A DNA stretch of 64,000 nt, taken from contig CBDEFY010000006.1 of the NCBI GenBank assembly GCA_965237595.1, forward strand, positions 744,001 through 808,000. The letters are read 5' to 3'. The notes beneath the pieces are model-generated. The model did not search any database. It was given only the letters and a program-made list of their open reading frames with translations, and was not told the DNA's origin. How positions within the stretch are numbered: the stretch's first letter is position 1; each line of letters begins with the position of its first letter. Source of the stretch: UBA9611 sp965237595 (lineage in GTDB: Bacteria; Chloroflexota; Dehalococcoidia; Lucifugimonadales; UBA3495). This document shows, piece by piece, positions 25,273-33,930 of this stretch. Both the position numbers and the translations under genes were made by a program.

Positions 25273-25663
25273 CTACAGATTTATGACGATGTTGTCCGGC
25301 CCTCGCGACAGTACCGCTTCCGCGGGTTCGTCGTACGGATTGCCTTCGATGTGATTGAAGTTGGCGGGAACGAAGATAAAATCTCCGGGACCGGCCTCTA
25401 CGTACTCCTTGATAGTCCTCACCGTGATAGACCCGGATATGCCCTTTGAGGACAAACGCGGCGGTCTCGGCCTCGCCATGGTGGTGGGGCGGTCCCATGG
25501 TATTGGGCACGCATTCCACGTGTCCCAGCCAAATCTTCTTGGCGCCAGCGGTGTTGCCGTCGATACCAGGCCTCCGGATCATGCCGGGCGTCTGGATGGT
25601 GGTATCGGGGGATGCCGTTCCCTTGATAACTTGTAGCTCTCTTCCGCTGATTGAAGTACTCAT
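25273..25663 (-). pseudogene. single-domain cupin protein, frameshifted
   Basis: Both cupin motifs are present but in different frames: the first is GPPHHHGEAETAAFVLKG, the second GDFIFVPANFNHIEGN. The shift is near 25410; removing one base gives a continuous 129-residue protein. The ATG follows GGAG at six bases. Metal ligands (three His, one Glu) are kept, so the damage is recent or a sequence error. The substrate is unknown. Confidence 0.8.
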
Positions 25664-26006
25664 ATATTCTCCGATGGTCCCGCATTTATTGTTTCAAAGG
25701 GCGGGGGGCTCACTTGACCGCCAATGATACTCCGCCGCCACCGGAGCATCAAGCGCGAGAGCAACTCGCCAACCCTCGGGTATTTTCTGTCCACGTCCAA
25801 TACCCATTTATCCACTGGTCTTCCCCTGTTTATCCCCCACGCCGGGTTGATCATCCACCGGCAACAGGCTATTCCATAGGCAAATCCCCCGATGGGAACG
25901 CGGCTGCGCCGCCCGCCCGATTTGCTTGGGGTGGTCAACCGTGTTTTACTGATTCAACAAAACCGATTTAACCATACCGGGTCCAAAGGGTAGTGGGAGA
26001 TTCACC
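25664..26006. other. intergenic region without a clear gene
   Basis: About 340 bp between the cupin gene and the MmgE/PrpD gene, which are divergent. An open frame on the minus strand (25660-25938) shows no recognisable family. The string CGGCTGCGCCGCCCG near 25903-25917 recurs near 51133 and resembles the palindrome at 47156, so it may be a small dispersed repeat. Confidence 0.4.
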
Positions 26007-27398
26007 TTGGAAGTCACCAAAAAGATTGCCGAGTACGTCGTCAATACGGGCCTGGAGGACTTTCCGCCCGAAGCGATTTTCGCCGCCAAAGCGGCAATTA
26101 TCGACTGTCTGGGCTGTGCCCTGGCCGGCTCCAAAGAACCCCTGGCCGACATTTTGGCCAACTACCTGACCGACCTGGGCGGCAAGCCCACCGCCACCGT
26201 GATCGGCCGGGGCTTCAAGACCAACGCCCCCGAAGCAGGGCTGATCAATGGGGCCATGTCCCACGCTCTGGACTACGACGACATCACCTTCATCACCAAG
26301 ACACACCCCAGCACTGTATTGATACCGGCCGCGCTGCCCGTTGCCGAAGAGGCGGCCGCGTCGGGCCGGGACATGCTCCTGGCCTACCTATTGGGATTTG
26401 AAGTAGCCTGCGCCGTGGGCGACGCCATCAGCCCCGCATACTACGACGACCTTGGCTGGCACCCCACTGGGCCGTTGGGCGCCCTGGGCGCCGCCGCAGC
26501 AGCGTCCCGGCTGCTGGGGCTTGATCAAGAGCAGACGGCCATGGCCATCTCATTGGCAGCCTCCCAATCATCGGGACTTCGTCAGAACTTCGGCACCATG
26601 ACCAAGCCCTTCCACGCCGGGCATGCCTGCAAGTGTGGCATCACCGCCGCCAAACTAGTGCGGGGCGGCTTCACCTCGGGGACCGACGCCTTGGAGGGCC
26701 GCTTCGGTTTCATGCGCGCTTTCTCCGGCGGTAAGGACTACAACCCCGACAAGGCCGCAGCGTCCTTGGGCAGCCGCTCTTTCATGCTGGAGTCCGGGGT
26801 TGAGATCAAGAAATACCCCTGCTGCGGCAGCGCCCACCTGGCCCTGGACGCCACCACCAAACTGGAACAGCGGGAGGCGCTGGAAGCGGCCGACATCGAA
26901 CGCATCGAGGTCCGGGTGGACTTCGACCCGCCCCGGTCCCTGATCCACTCACGGCCCAAGGAAGGGCTGGAGGGCAAGTTCAGCCTGCAGTACTGCCTGG
27001 CCGCCGAGATATTGGACGGCCGGGTGGTGATGTCGACCTTCACCGATGATCAGGTGATGCGGCCCGAGGCCCAAGAGCTCATCCCCAAGATCGAGATGAA
27101 ACGTCACTCCGGCTACGAGGGCCAGACCAGTTGGACCGAGGCCTACCACGAGGTTGAGATTCACCTGAAGGACGGGCGGGTGCTGACCGAGCGGGCCGAC
27201 CGTGCCACCACCGGGGCTTTGCGGGGCGCAACCTTTGACGAAGTGCGGGTCAAGTTCCAAGACTGCGCCAGCATCGCGCTGACCGATGAAAACGCCGCCG
27301 CCACCCTGGAGATGCTGGACAACCTGGAGGTCCTGGGTTCCGTGGGCCCACTGGCCGACTTACTGGGCGGTTACACCGCCGTCAATCACCAACTCTGA
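26007..27398 (+). CDS. MmgE/PrpD family protein
   Basis: The 463-residue protein resembles 2-methylcitrate dehydratase and cis-aconitate decarboxylase relatives. Typical segments are AKAAIIDCLGCALAGS, GAMSHALDYDDITF, HPTGPLGALGAAAAASRLLGL, KPFHAGHACKCGITAAKL and YPCCGSAHLALDA. Length fits the family (450-480). It probably dehydrates or isomerises a small carboxylic acid; the substrate cannot be read from the sequence. The TTG start follows GGGAG. Its last 39 bases overlap the convergent SDR gene. Confidence 0.93.
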   Translation: MEVTKKIAEYVVNTGLEDFPPEAIFAAKAAIIDCLGCALAGSKEPLADILANYLTDLGGKPTATVIGRGFKTNAPEAGLINGAMSHALDYDDITFITKTHPSTVLIPAALPVAEEAAASGRDMLLAYLLGFEVACAVGDAISPAYYDDLGWHPTGPLGALGAAAAASRLLGLDQEQTAMAISLAASQSSGLRQNFGTMTKPFHAGHACKCGITAAKLVRGGFTSGTDALEGRFGFMRAFSGGKDYNPDKAAASLGSRSFMLESGVEIKKYPCCGSAHLALDATTKLEQREALEAADIERIEVRVDFDPPRSLIHSRPKEGLEGKFSLQYCLAAEILDGRVVMSTFTDDQVMRPEAQELIPKIEMKRHSGYEGQTSWTEAYHEVEIHLKDGRVLTERADRATTGALRGATFDEVRVKFQDCASIALTDENAAATLEMLDNLEVLGSVGPLADLLGGYTAVNHQL

Positions 27399-28109
27399 GC
27401 CGGTGACGAAAGACGATTCGTCGGATGCTAGGTACAAGGCCCCGTAGGCGATGTCTTGGGGCGTGCCCATCCTCGCTATGGCGGTCCGTTCAACCGCCGC
27501 CTCCCGGCTGCTCGCATCGGGCCAGACTTGGTCCCCCATGTCGGTGTCTATCGGCCCTGGGTGTATGGAATTGGCCCGGATGCCCACCGATGCGTACTGG
27601 ATGGCGGTGGACTTGGTGAAGATGCGCACCGCACCTTTGGAGGCGCTGTAGGCGGTGCTGGTGCGGCTGCCGACCAGGCCAGCGGCGGACGATATGTTGA
27701 TGATGGAACCGCCGCCCGCCTTCCTCATCTCAGGGATGGCCGCTCTGGTTCCCAAGAACACACCCTTGGCATTCACCGCCAGTACCGCGTCCCACTGCTC
27801 GCTCGACGTCTCCAGCACGTGCCCCCGCCGCCAGATAGCCGCGTTGTTGACCAGAATGTCCACCTTTCCGAAGCTGGAAACCGCCGTCTTGATTGCCGCG
27901 TCCCAATCGTCTTCGTTTGTCACGTCCAGGTGCACGTATACGGCCTCGCCCCCGGTCTCGGCTATCTCAGCCGCCACACGGGAACCATCTTGGTCCAGCA
28001 CGTCGCCCAGCACAATCTTGGCGCCTTCCTGGGCGAACAACCGGGCCTCGGCGGCACCCTGGCCCCGGGCTGCTCCGGTGATCAGCGCAACCTTCCCTTG
28101 CAACCGCAT
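27360..28109 (-). CDS. short-chain dehydrogenase/reductase (SDR)
   Basis: The 249-residue classical SDR has the cofactor motif TGAARGQG (11-18), D at the end of strand 2 (VLGDV), NNAA near 88, catalytic serine in INISSAAG, YSASK near 152 and the C-terminal SSFVTGSELVIDGG. It is an NAD(P)-dependent oxidoreductase of unknown substrate. The 3' end overlaps the MmgE/PrpD gene tail to tail, so both stops fall in coding sequence of the other. Confidence 0.95.
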   Translation of the reverse strand: MRLQGKVALITGAARGQGAAEARLFAQEGAKIVLGDVLDQDGSRVAAEIAETGGEAVYVHLDVTNEDDWDAAIKTAVSSFGKVDILVNNAAIWRRGHVLETSSEQWDAVLAVNAKGVFLGTRAAIPEMRKAGGGSIINISSAAGLVGSRTSTAYSASKGAVRIFTKSTAIQYASVGIRANSIHPGPIDTDMGDQVWPDASSREAAVERTAIARMGTPQDIAYGALYLASDESSFVTGSELVIDGGVTAQ

Positions 28110-28653
28110 AGCAGGCCTCCCAAGTTTCGATGTCTTTAGGTCCGATTTATTTCGGCATGAAGAGTTTAACGCAAGTGTGATTCGGGCTCAATTCGGTACC
28201 GGCGGCAAGCACCCAAACGATTATTTGAGAGAAGTGCAAAAGTCCCCTCCACAAGGTGGCTATACGTTTAAGAGGGGAGATGAGGTAGTGGGGAAGGTGT
28301 TGGGGTCGATGGGGATGGGGTCGGCGGGGTCGGTGGTAGCATGGTGGGTAAAGGATGGCGTAGGGGGTGGCTTTGATGAATAACCCCCCACCTGGCGCAA
28401 AAGTCCTTGAGCTGATGCAAAAGTCCCCGCCGCAGGCAACGAATTTCCCGCCTCCCGATCACAGCAACAATCCGACTCGAGGAGTAGAATCTACAAGGAC
28501 CATTCAGGATAGAGACATCAAGCGAGAGGAGTTTGATCCCATAAGGGAGCAAAGATGTATAGCTCAGCAAGCATTAACCTAGATACTCCGCCGATGCGCC
28601 CCGGCCAACGTGCCGCAATACAGGTAATATCGGATTCGCTGGCTGGTCCGGTC
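28110..28653. other. intergenic region with a remnant of the DUF4145 gene leader
   Basis: Most of this stretch has no gene. Around 28471-28515, CGACTCGAGGAGTAGAATC and the bases after it match the leader and first codons (VIQDRE) of the DUF4145 gene starting at 43579, except that its ATG is AGG here. A short frame continues to 28582. The string GCAAAAGTCC occurs three times (28236-28430), and 28300-28340 is a G-rich simple sequence. Confidence 0.5.
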
Positions 28654-29070
28654 TCATGCGTGATCCCTGGGTGACTTGTGGGTGCCGGGGGGCGTTGCTT
28701 TCGTGGTTTCCTGTGGAAGTGTCGGCGTCGGGATAGTGGGAGTTGACGTGGCGGCGGCCGTTTTCGTTGGCAGAGGGAAAACCTGCTCTGCTGGTTGAAA
28801 CGTGGGCGTCTGTGTTGGTTCCGCCTCCGTCGTTGGTGTTGGCCAGGGGAGCAATCCCTCGGGCTCGGTTGCCTGGTTGCAGGCGATAAACACCGTAGCC
28901 AGCATGGCCCCGGCTATCAGCAGGACTCTCAAGGCATGATGCCGTGGATTGATCGGGGGGTGGCCGTGCCGTCTTTGCAAAACGGTTATATCCTTATGGG
29001 GCAAGGGTTGTCCCCATACCGCCTTCGTGTACCCCCTTAGCCCTTGCGCCAGCCAATCCAGGGACCGCAC
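28654..29070 (-). CDS. hypothetical lipoprotein with proline/threonine-rich tail
   Basis: The useful part is a hydrophobic signal (LRVLLIAGAMLATVFIAC) ending in a lipobox-like cysteine, followed by about 75 residues rich in P and T. It resembles the N-terminus and linker of the protease at 32642, but no catalytic domain follows. The start is uncertain: a GTG at 29070 or a TTG just before the signal. It may be a truncated relative of such secreted proteins. Confidence 0.4.
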   Translation of the reverse strand: MRSLDWLAQGLRGYTKAVWGQPLPHKDITVLQRRHGHPPINPRHHALRVLLIAGAMLATVFIACNQATEPEGLLPWPTPTTEAEPTQTPTFQPAEQVFPLPTKTAAATSTPTIPTPTLPQETTKATPPGTHKSPRDHA

Positions 29071-29108
29071 GCGCGAACGGACTTTCTTGCTAGACCCCGC
29101 TTATAGCT

Positions 29109-31118
29109 CTAGGAAGTCTCCAAGTGCATCTCGCTTGCCATTAACATTCCTAGGGCTTTAGGATTAGGCACAATCTTATACTGCACCCTCTTGGCAGCAA
29201 TTCTCAAATGCCATGGGATCGCGCTGACCTCACTCCCGTGTACGAAGATGTCACCCCCAATATCCCTTTCAATAAAACCGTAGTTCTTCCACCCATCGAA
29301 CCATATGATCTGGCCATGCTCAATCCCACCCGGCAAGACACTGTCCTGCGGTGGGTCCACGCTTGGTGCAGATTGATTAGGGTGGCACACCTGCCTCAAT
29401 TGTTCAGTGAACGCCCTTAGGCGATGCGGGGGATTGCGCTCTCCACTGGGCGTTCCAAACTTGGCTAAAGCGGCTCGGATCAGATCTGCTGCCCTTCTGC
29501 ACTCATCGTCGCTACGGATTGGATCACGGAGGGCATCTACTACTTTAAGGGAGTACCCCGAGATGGCATTGCTATTCAGCCTCGGAATGTCCTGACCGCT
29601 GATTGAGAATCTTAGCAGCATTAATATTTGGTGTTTGTAAGAGCGCAGGGTTCGTTCTTCTGGACGTGCATTGAACCACTTTTCGACTGCCAGCATAGCT
29701 ATACCGCTTGCATAGTATGGTTCAGGCTTATGGTCGTTTCCAAAAAGCCTTCCCTCGTACGCCCTGAGCAGTTCCCCGTAATAGTGCGGGTGGCTGTGAG
29801 GCTCATTCAGGAACATTCCTATGAACGACTTGATCTGTCCGGTCAAAGTCACAATATTTCTCGGGCTAATGTTGTCCATAGCATATTGTTTTGACCGACG
29901 CTCGTAATAGATTCTGTCAGAAAAGTCCCTGTTCGATTCCTGAATGGTGTCGAAATCTTCGAGCTCCTTGTGGAAGGGAGTAAGGGATTCAAGTGCCTCT
30001 GGGAGGACGGCCGTCTGACGATTGGTAGCCTTTATTACATCGGTGATCACCTGTCTATCCCTGGTAGCCAAAAGCTTCACTGGGATAAAGGTGTCCGAGT
30101 TTATGTTGAGTCGATTCTGAAAGAGGATATGGGTTGTTTGGCAACCGTTCACTATCTGAAAGTCAGATATAGTAAAAATATCACCTTTCCTACTCAACTC
30201 TCTTGCCACTATCGTAACCCCATTGTTTAACAGTGGGAAATTATGCCTGAGTTGTTCATCGGCAAGAGTATGGTTAATTTCGCTGTTGACCGGATTGTGT
30301 CCTTGAAAATCTCTTACATTGTCGTAGAAAAGCTCCCTGTTCAGCTCGCCGTCATCAGTTGAGACCATCTTGATGAATTCGTCACCAGGAAGCAGGCCAA
30401 TATAGGCATCGTCAACTCCATGGATTCTTGGAAACACAGCTGCTTTACTAAATTCAACATCTTTTATGACGCCGCGCTCCAACTCGCGGTAGACTGCCTT
30501 AAGTAACTCCGCGTCCACTGGCATCGCCCGGACCTCGGAAAAAATATTCAATTTGCGAAGCCGCTCTTCTCCATCAGTCAAACGACCTTTCGGTTCCGTT
30601 GCTTCCTCCCACTTACCTGAAGTGACGTAATAGATAAAGCACTCGGGATTGGCTTGCATTTTGATCGTTTGGCCGTACAGATGCCTAGTCAGTTCGATTA
30701 GTTGTTCAATGTCCGAGTTGAACCTAACCTTTGGGCTTGATCCGAGAACGGCAGAGAAGAATTGCTCAATCCCGAAGACGAAGTTACCGACCTCAGCTGA
30801 GTTGAACTTTGGAGAGGATTTCGCTTGAATGAATACGAACTCCACATCCAGCCGTCGGAGTTTCTCTTCGAAAAATTGGATATCCTCCTCAGTGCGTGCA
30901 GGTCTACCGTTCACCATGATGGCGACGGCATCCAATCCACCATCTCCGCTTCCACCAACGAGAATACCATCCTCCAAATCAGTAATGTCGGACTGGTGGT
31001 ATTTCCTGAAAATGGACGAGGCAACAAATGCCTCAAAGAGTTCATCTTGTTTGAGGTGGGAAAGACCCTTCGCCTCTGAAAAATTTCTTATAAATCCTTC
31101 AAGTACCAGATCGATCAT
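29109..31118 (-). CDS. AIPR family (abortive infection) protein with C-terminal cold-shock domain
   Basis: The 669-residue protein has the AIPR architecture. An N-terminal PD-(D/E)XK-like nuclease core is suggested by GGLDAVAI (D63) and VEFVFIQAK (Q98, K100). The AIPR core follows (LLNNGVTIVA, FQIVNGCQTTHILF, VIKATNRQTAV, YYERRSKQY). From residue 602 there is a cold-shock domain with both RNA-binding motifs (NYGFIERD and DIFVHGS). AIPR proteins are tied to phage resistance; the nucleic-acid-binding tail is unusual. GAGGAAG lies upstream of the ATG, and a small hairpin (31130-31144) precedes it. The HEPN-like gene is just upstream on the same strand. Confidence 0.88.
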   Translation of the reverse strand: MIDLVLEGFIRNFSEAKGLSHLKQDELFEAFVASSIFRKYHQSDITDLEDGILVGGSGDGGLDAVAIMVNGRPARTEEDIQFFEEKLRRLDVEFVFIQAKSSPKFNSAEVGNFVFGIEQFFSAVLGSSPKVRFNSDIEQLIELTRHLYGQTIKMQANPECFIYYVTSGKWEEATEPKGRLTDGEERLRKLNIFSEVRAMPVDAELLKAVYRELERGVIKDVEFSKAAVFPRIHGVDDAYIGLLPGDEFIKMVSTDDGELNRELFYDNVRDFQGHNPVNSEINHTLADEQLRHNFPLLNNGVTIVARELSRKGDIFTISDFQIVNGCQTTHILFQNRLNINSDTFIPVKLLATRDRQVITDVIKATNRQTAVLPEALESLTPFHKELEDFDTIQESNRDFSDRIYYERRSKQYAMDNISPRNIVTLTGQIKSFIGMFLNEPHSHPHYYGELLRAYEGRLFGNDHKPEPYYASGIAMLAVEKWFNARPEERTLRSYKHQILMLLRFSISGQDIPRLNSNAISGYSLKVVDALRDPIRSDDECRRAADLIRAALAKFGTPSGERNPPHRLRAFTEQLRQVCHPNQSAPSVDPPQDSVLPGGIEHGQIIWFDGWKNYGFIERDIGGDIFVHGSEVSAIPWHLRIAAKRVQYKIVPNPKALGMLMASEMHLETS

Positions 31119-31127
31119 TTCTTCCTC

Positions 31128-31550
31128 TCAGCCGGAATCCGGCTTCCCATGTTGATGAGCGGGGAACCACGCCTCCCACTCGCGGGACTTTCCCCGCTCA
31201 GCAGGCGGGTGGGCTCGGATGCGCCGCTCCGTCGTTTCCAAGGGCTCGCACAGGCCGAGATAGAAGCACTGGCCATGCAGTTGTCCCTGCCGCGTGTAGT
31301 AGCGCCCCACCAGGGTATCCAACTGCTCAGTCTGTTCCGCTAGCCGGTCCAACTCCCTGGAGGTGTTCGGCGTCTTCTCGGGCATGGTCCCGGTGCGCTC
31401 GTAGATGACAGCGTTAGTGGCCTGGAGTGTTGCGCACTATGCCTTCTCCGCCGCGTCTCGTATGTCCCCAGCCGCCAACCGCTCTAAGGCGGCTCCGTAC
31501 ATCTCTCTGGCGTCGTCGAATGCTTCCCTAGCTCTAACGGTCGCTACCAA
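31128..31550 (-). pseudogene. HEPN-like (PaREP1/DUF5618-type) protein with in-frame amber
   Basis: From a TTG at 31550 behind GGAGG the frame reads AREMYGAALERLAAGDIRDA, AEKA, then TAG (31437-31439), then CATLQATNAVIYERTG and on to the stop at 31128. Family members read AEKAW at this point, so TAG replaces a tryptophan codon (one base change from TGG). The pattern of a helix, GD, AAEKAW and a long helix is that of HEPN-type proteins, often toxins or RNases. An ATG at 31385 could start an 85-residue fragment. It ends nine bases before the AIPR gene. Confidence 0.6.
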
Positions 31551-31647
31551 TGATGCCACCTCCGCTTTGGGGAACTACTCTTTCCCCTATTCTCCTTCTA
31601 CTGGGAGTTATACAGGGTTTCAGCCAATCCAGGCCACACCCGAGGTC

Positions 31648-31821
31648 CTAGCAATTTCCCAAGCCAGCCATATATTGGCACCTTGGACACTGGCGGCGCT
31701 TGCCCTTCCCCGTTATGACGTGCCTTGCAGGGATCGCCTGTCCATAGACGCACCCGGAGCAGTTGTGATAGACGTCTGGGTCGGTAGGGTTGGCGGAGCG
31801 AAAAGGGTCTACCTTGGCCAT
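31648..31821 (-). CDS. small zinc-ribbon-like protein
   Basis: A 57-residue frame beginning AKVDPFRSANPTDPD, with two CxxC pairs (CSGC and CPRC) 28 residues apart, likely binding one zinc. GAAGG stands about six bases upstream of the ATG. I do not recognise a family. It lies in line with the HEPN and AIPR genes. Confidence 0.45.
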   Translation of the reverse strand: MAKVDPFRSANPTDPDVYHNCSGCVYGQAIPARHVITGKGKRRQCPRCQYMAGLGNC

Positions 31822-31915
31822 GACGCGCCTTCACGCTTGGGTGTGGGGGAGTCTGGGGTTATGCTCCGGGTCTGTGCGTGGCGGATTATACAGATGTAGA
31901 GGCCATGCGGCTTCC

Positions 31916-32107
31916 TTACGGTTTTATCAGGCCAAGCCGCACGGCATCGTTGAGGGTCCAGCAAGTGCCCTCGAGCAGATGTGCTAAGGCTTTCAATGTC
32001 AGAGTGTCGCTGTTGCGGTGAAAGTGCACAAAAGCGCATCTGCCATCAGGATGCTCGAAAAAGCGAGATGAACCCCTGGGCTGCGCTTGGGGTAACTCGA
32101 AACCGCC
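31916..32107 (-). pseudogene. HicA-like toxin remnant
   Basis: The frame reads GGFELPQAQ, RGSSRFFEHPDGR and VHFHRNSDTL, the HicA (double-stranded RNA-binding fold mRNA interferase) pattern GF...RGSH...HPDGR. The catalytic histidine is replaced by serine (RGSS), and a TAG (32108-32110) and further stops separate it from any start (upstream, VQRLTRALD fits the first helix). It lies 40 bases after hicB, the reverse of the common hicA-hicB order. The toxin is almost certainly inactive. Confidence 0.55.
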
Positions 32108-32149
32108 CTAGTCCAATGCTCGCGTCAGGCGTTGGACGGTACGCTAGGT

Positions 32150-32377
32150 TCATGCTGCCGTAGACACCTTTAACTCCAGAACCCCGGCGTAATCATCGGG
32201 AATAGGCTTCCCACGACTAATCAAACTGTTCACAAACAGGGCGGCGGCTTCCTTCAGAGCTTCCACGGCCTCACCCTCGGAGTACCCCCAAGTAGCGCAC
32301 CCCGGTAGCGAGTCGATCCAAGCACTCCACCGCCCGTCATCTTCCTGGTGGACGTCAGCTCTGAAAGTGTACGTCAT
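32150..32377 (-). CDS. hicB: HicB-family antitoxin
   Basis: The 75-residue protein has the HicB partial RNase H-like fold: FRADVHQEDDGRWSAWID, LPGCATWGYSEGEAVEAL, ALFVNSLISRGKPIP. The ATG at 32377 follows GAGGGA at six bases; longer frames upstream have no signal. No intact hicA is nearby, only the remnant downstream, so it is effectively an orphan antitoxin. Confidence 0.82.
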   Translation of the reverse strand: MTYTFRADVHQEDDGRWSAWIDSLPGCATWGYSEGEAVEALKEAAALFVNSLISRGKPIPDDYAGVLELKVSTAA

Positions 32378-32641
32378 ACAGTTTCCCTCTTGGTTCATAG
32401 ATTGGCCACCGCTTGAGACGGTACATAGCAACTTGACAGCTTGTCAAGCAAACGCTTTTCAGGCTACACTCGCCTTTGCCATCGCCTGGGGAGTGGATTG
32501 ATTCACTTCCCGACGCCCATATTATACCCCAGGTACAGCCAAAGCAGGGATTCGGCACTCTGCCCCCTTGTCGGCTTGCCTTGGGTTGGGTCAGGCGATG
32601 GCACGCTTACCGAATCCTCTACCTGCAGGGGGGCGCCAAAG

Positions 32642-33841
32642 TTGCTTGCCAGACTCGTGATTCTTCTCCTCGGCCTGTCCATCATCGCTTGTGCCAGTGA
32701 GACTCTAACACCAACACCCAAATCGTCTGCGACCTTGGCTCCAACCACAATCCCCACTCTCGCCGCCACCCAGATTCCAACGTTAACGCCCGTTCCAACC
32801 CAGATACCGACGCCGACGCCGCCGCAGCCTACTTCTACTCCCGTACCAACGCCACCAACACCCACACCTACCTTAGCGCCGACGCCCACTCCCACGGTGC
32901 AGGACGTCGTCGGGCAGTTTGACCCCAGCTTGGTGCAGATCGGAGCCAGCGGCCTTTGGGGTTCAGGCTTCATCGTTCACGCCGACGGCGGTGTTGTCAC
33001 TAACGCCCATGTAGTTGGCAACAACACCCAAGTTGAGGTCTGGTTGCATGATGGGCAGACGCTGTACGGGGAGGTCGTCGGAATAGACGAATACTTGGAC
33101 TTGGCCTACATCAAGCTGGTCAGTCGGAGGAAATTCCAAGCCGCCAAGTTGGGAGGCGGAGCCGAGCTCGGTCAGGACGTTTTCTCCCTAGGATTCCCCC
33201 TAGCGACCGTCACCCCATCGCTCACTAGGGGTATTGTCTCCAAAGTGTTCACCTATGCGGATGTGGAGTGGTTGCAAATAGATGCCCCCGTCAATCCCGG
33301 AAGTAGCGGGGGACCGTTGCTGGACCGGGCGGGCCGCGTGGTCGGGATAGTCACATCCAGAAGTGACTGGGACTCCGCCTCCGGGAGAAGTGTTGAGGGT
33401 ATTGGGTTTGCCCTATCAGTAACCGCACTAAAGGACCGGTTGAACTTCTTGGCGGCGGGCGGGCAGGAACTCTTGCCCATCCCGACACCTCTCCCTGCAC
33501 CCACGCCGTCGCCAACCGATTTGGCAACTACCAACTGGGCCGACTTGTGGGTCTATCTCTACGACGACCCGGCAACTCCAGGTTATTTAGCTGTGGACGT
33601 TTACCATCACTATGACGCAGCCCAGTACATGTTCAGTGTCTTCGTCGACGGGACTGAATATTGCAGTATCGACCAGATATATGCCGACGGCTTTTATGTA
33701 ATGGGGTGCGCGTTCGAACTGAAGACACACTCATCGGTCCAGCAGGTTTCGGCTGGCCTATATCTCGGGGCAAACCTGACCTGCGCGCGCAATGACGCAT
33801 CGGACTCCGAAACGTCGATCTTTGCTTGCAACTGGCAATGA
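32642..33841 (+). CDS. secreted trypsin-like (HtrA/S1C) serine protease lipoprotein
   Basis: The TTG at 32642 sits eight bases after AGGGGGG and gives a proper lipoprotein signal (LARLVILLLGLSIIAC, cysteine 17). A proline/threonine linker of about 65 residues follows. The protease domain has the triad H123 (TNAHVVG), D153 (YLDLAYIKL) and S222 (GSSGGPLL). A second P/T linker (about 285-305) leads to a C-terminal beta-rich domain with several cysteines and no family I know. No PDZ domain is seen. It probably works outside the membrane, tethered by lipid. An earlier in-frame ATG at 32441 would bury the signal and is unlikely. Confidence 0.88.
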   Translation: MLARLVILLLGLSIIACASETLTPTPKSSATLAPTTIPTLAATQIPTLTPVPTQIPTPTPPQPTSTPVPTPPTPTPTLAPTPTPTVQDVVGQFDPSLVQIGASGLWGSGFIVHADGGVVTNAHVVGNNTQVEVWLHDGQTLYGEVVGIDEYLDLAYIKLVSRRKFQAAKLGGGAELGQDVFSLGFPLATVTPSLTRGIVSKVFTYADVEWLQIDAPVNPGSSGGPLLDRAGRVVGIVTSRSDWDSASGRSVEGIGFALSVTALKDRLNFLAAGGQELLPIPTPLPAPTPSPTDLATTNWADLWVYLYDDPATPGYLAVDVYHHYDAAQYMFSVFVDGTEYCSIDQIYADGFYVMGCAFELKTHSSVQQVSAGLYLGANLTCARNDASDSETSIFACNWQ

Positions 33842-33930
33842 TTGAGAGCCTGTGGCCGACTACGACAAGCGTAGGTGGGATAGCTGGGTTCCGTTAGGCG
33901 GTTCTCAGGTCTCGGAGTTTCGCAATTTTC

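Noticed and set aside
31405..31899. 164-codon plus-strand frame
   Set aside because: It overlaps the HEPN-like and zinc-ribbon genes on the other strand, which have recognisable motifs and ribosome sites.
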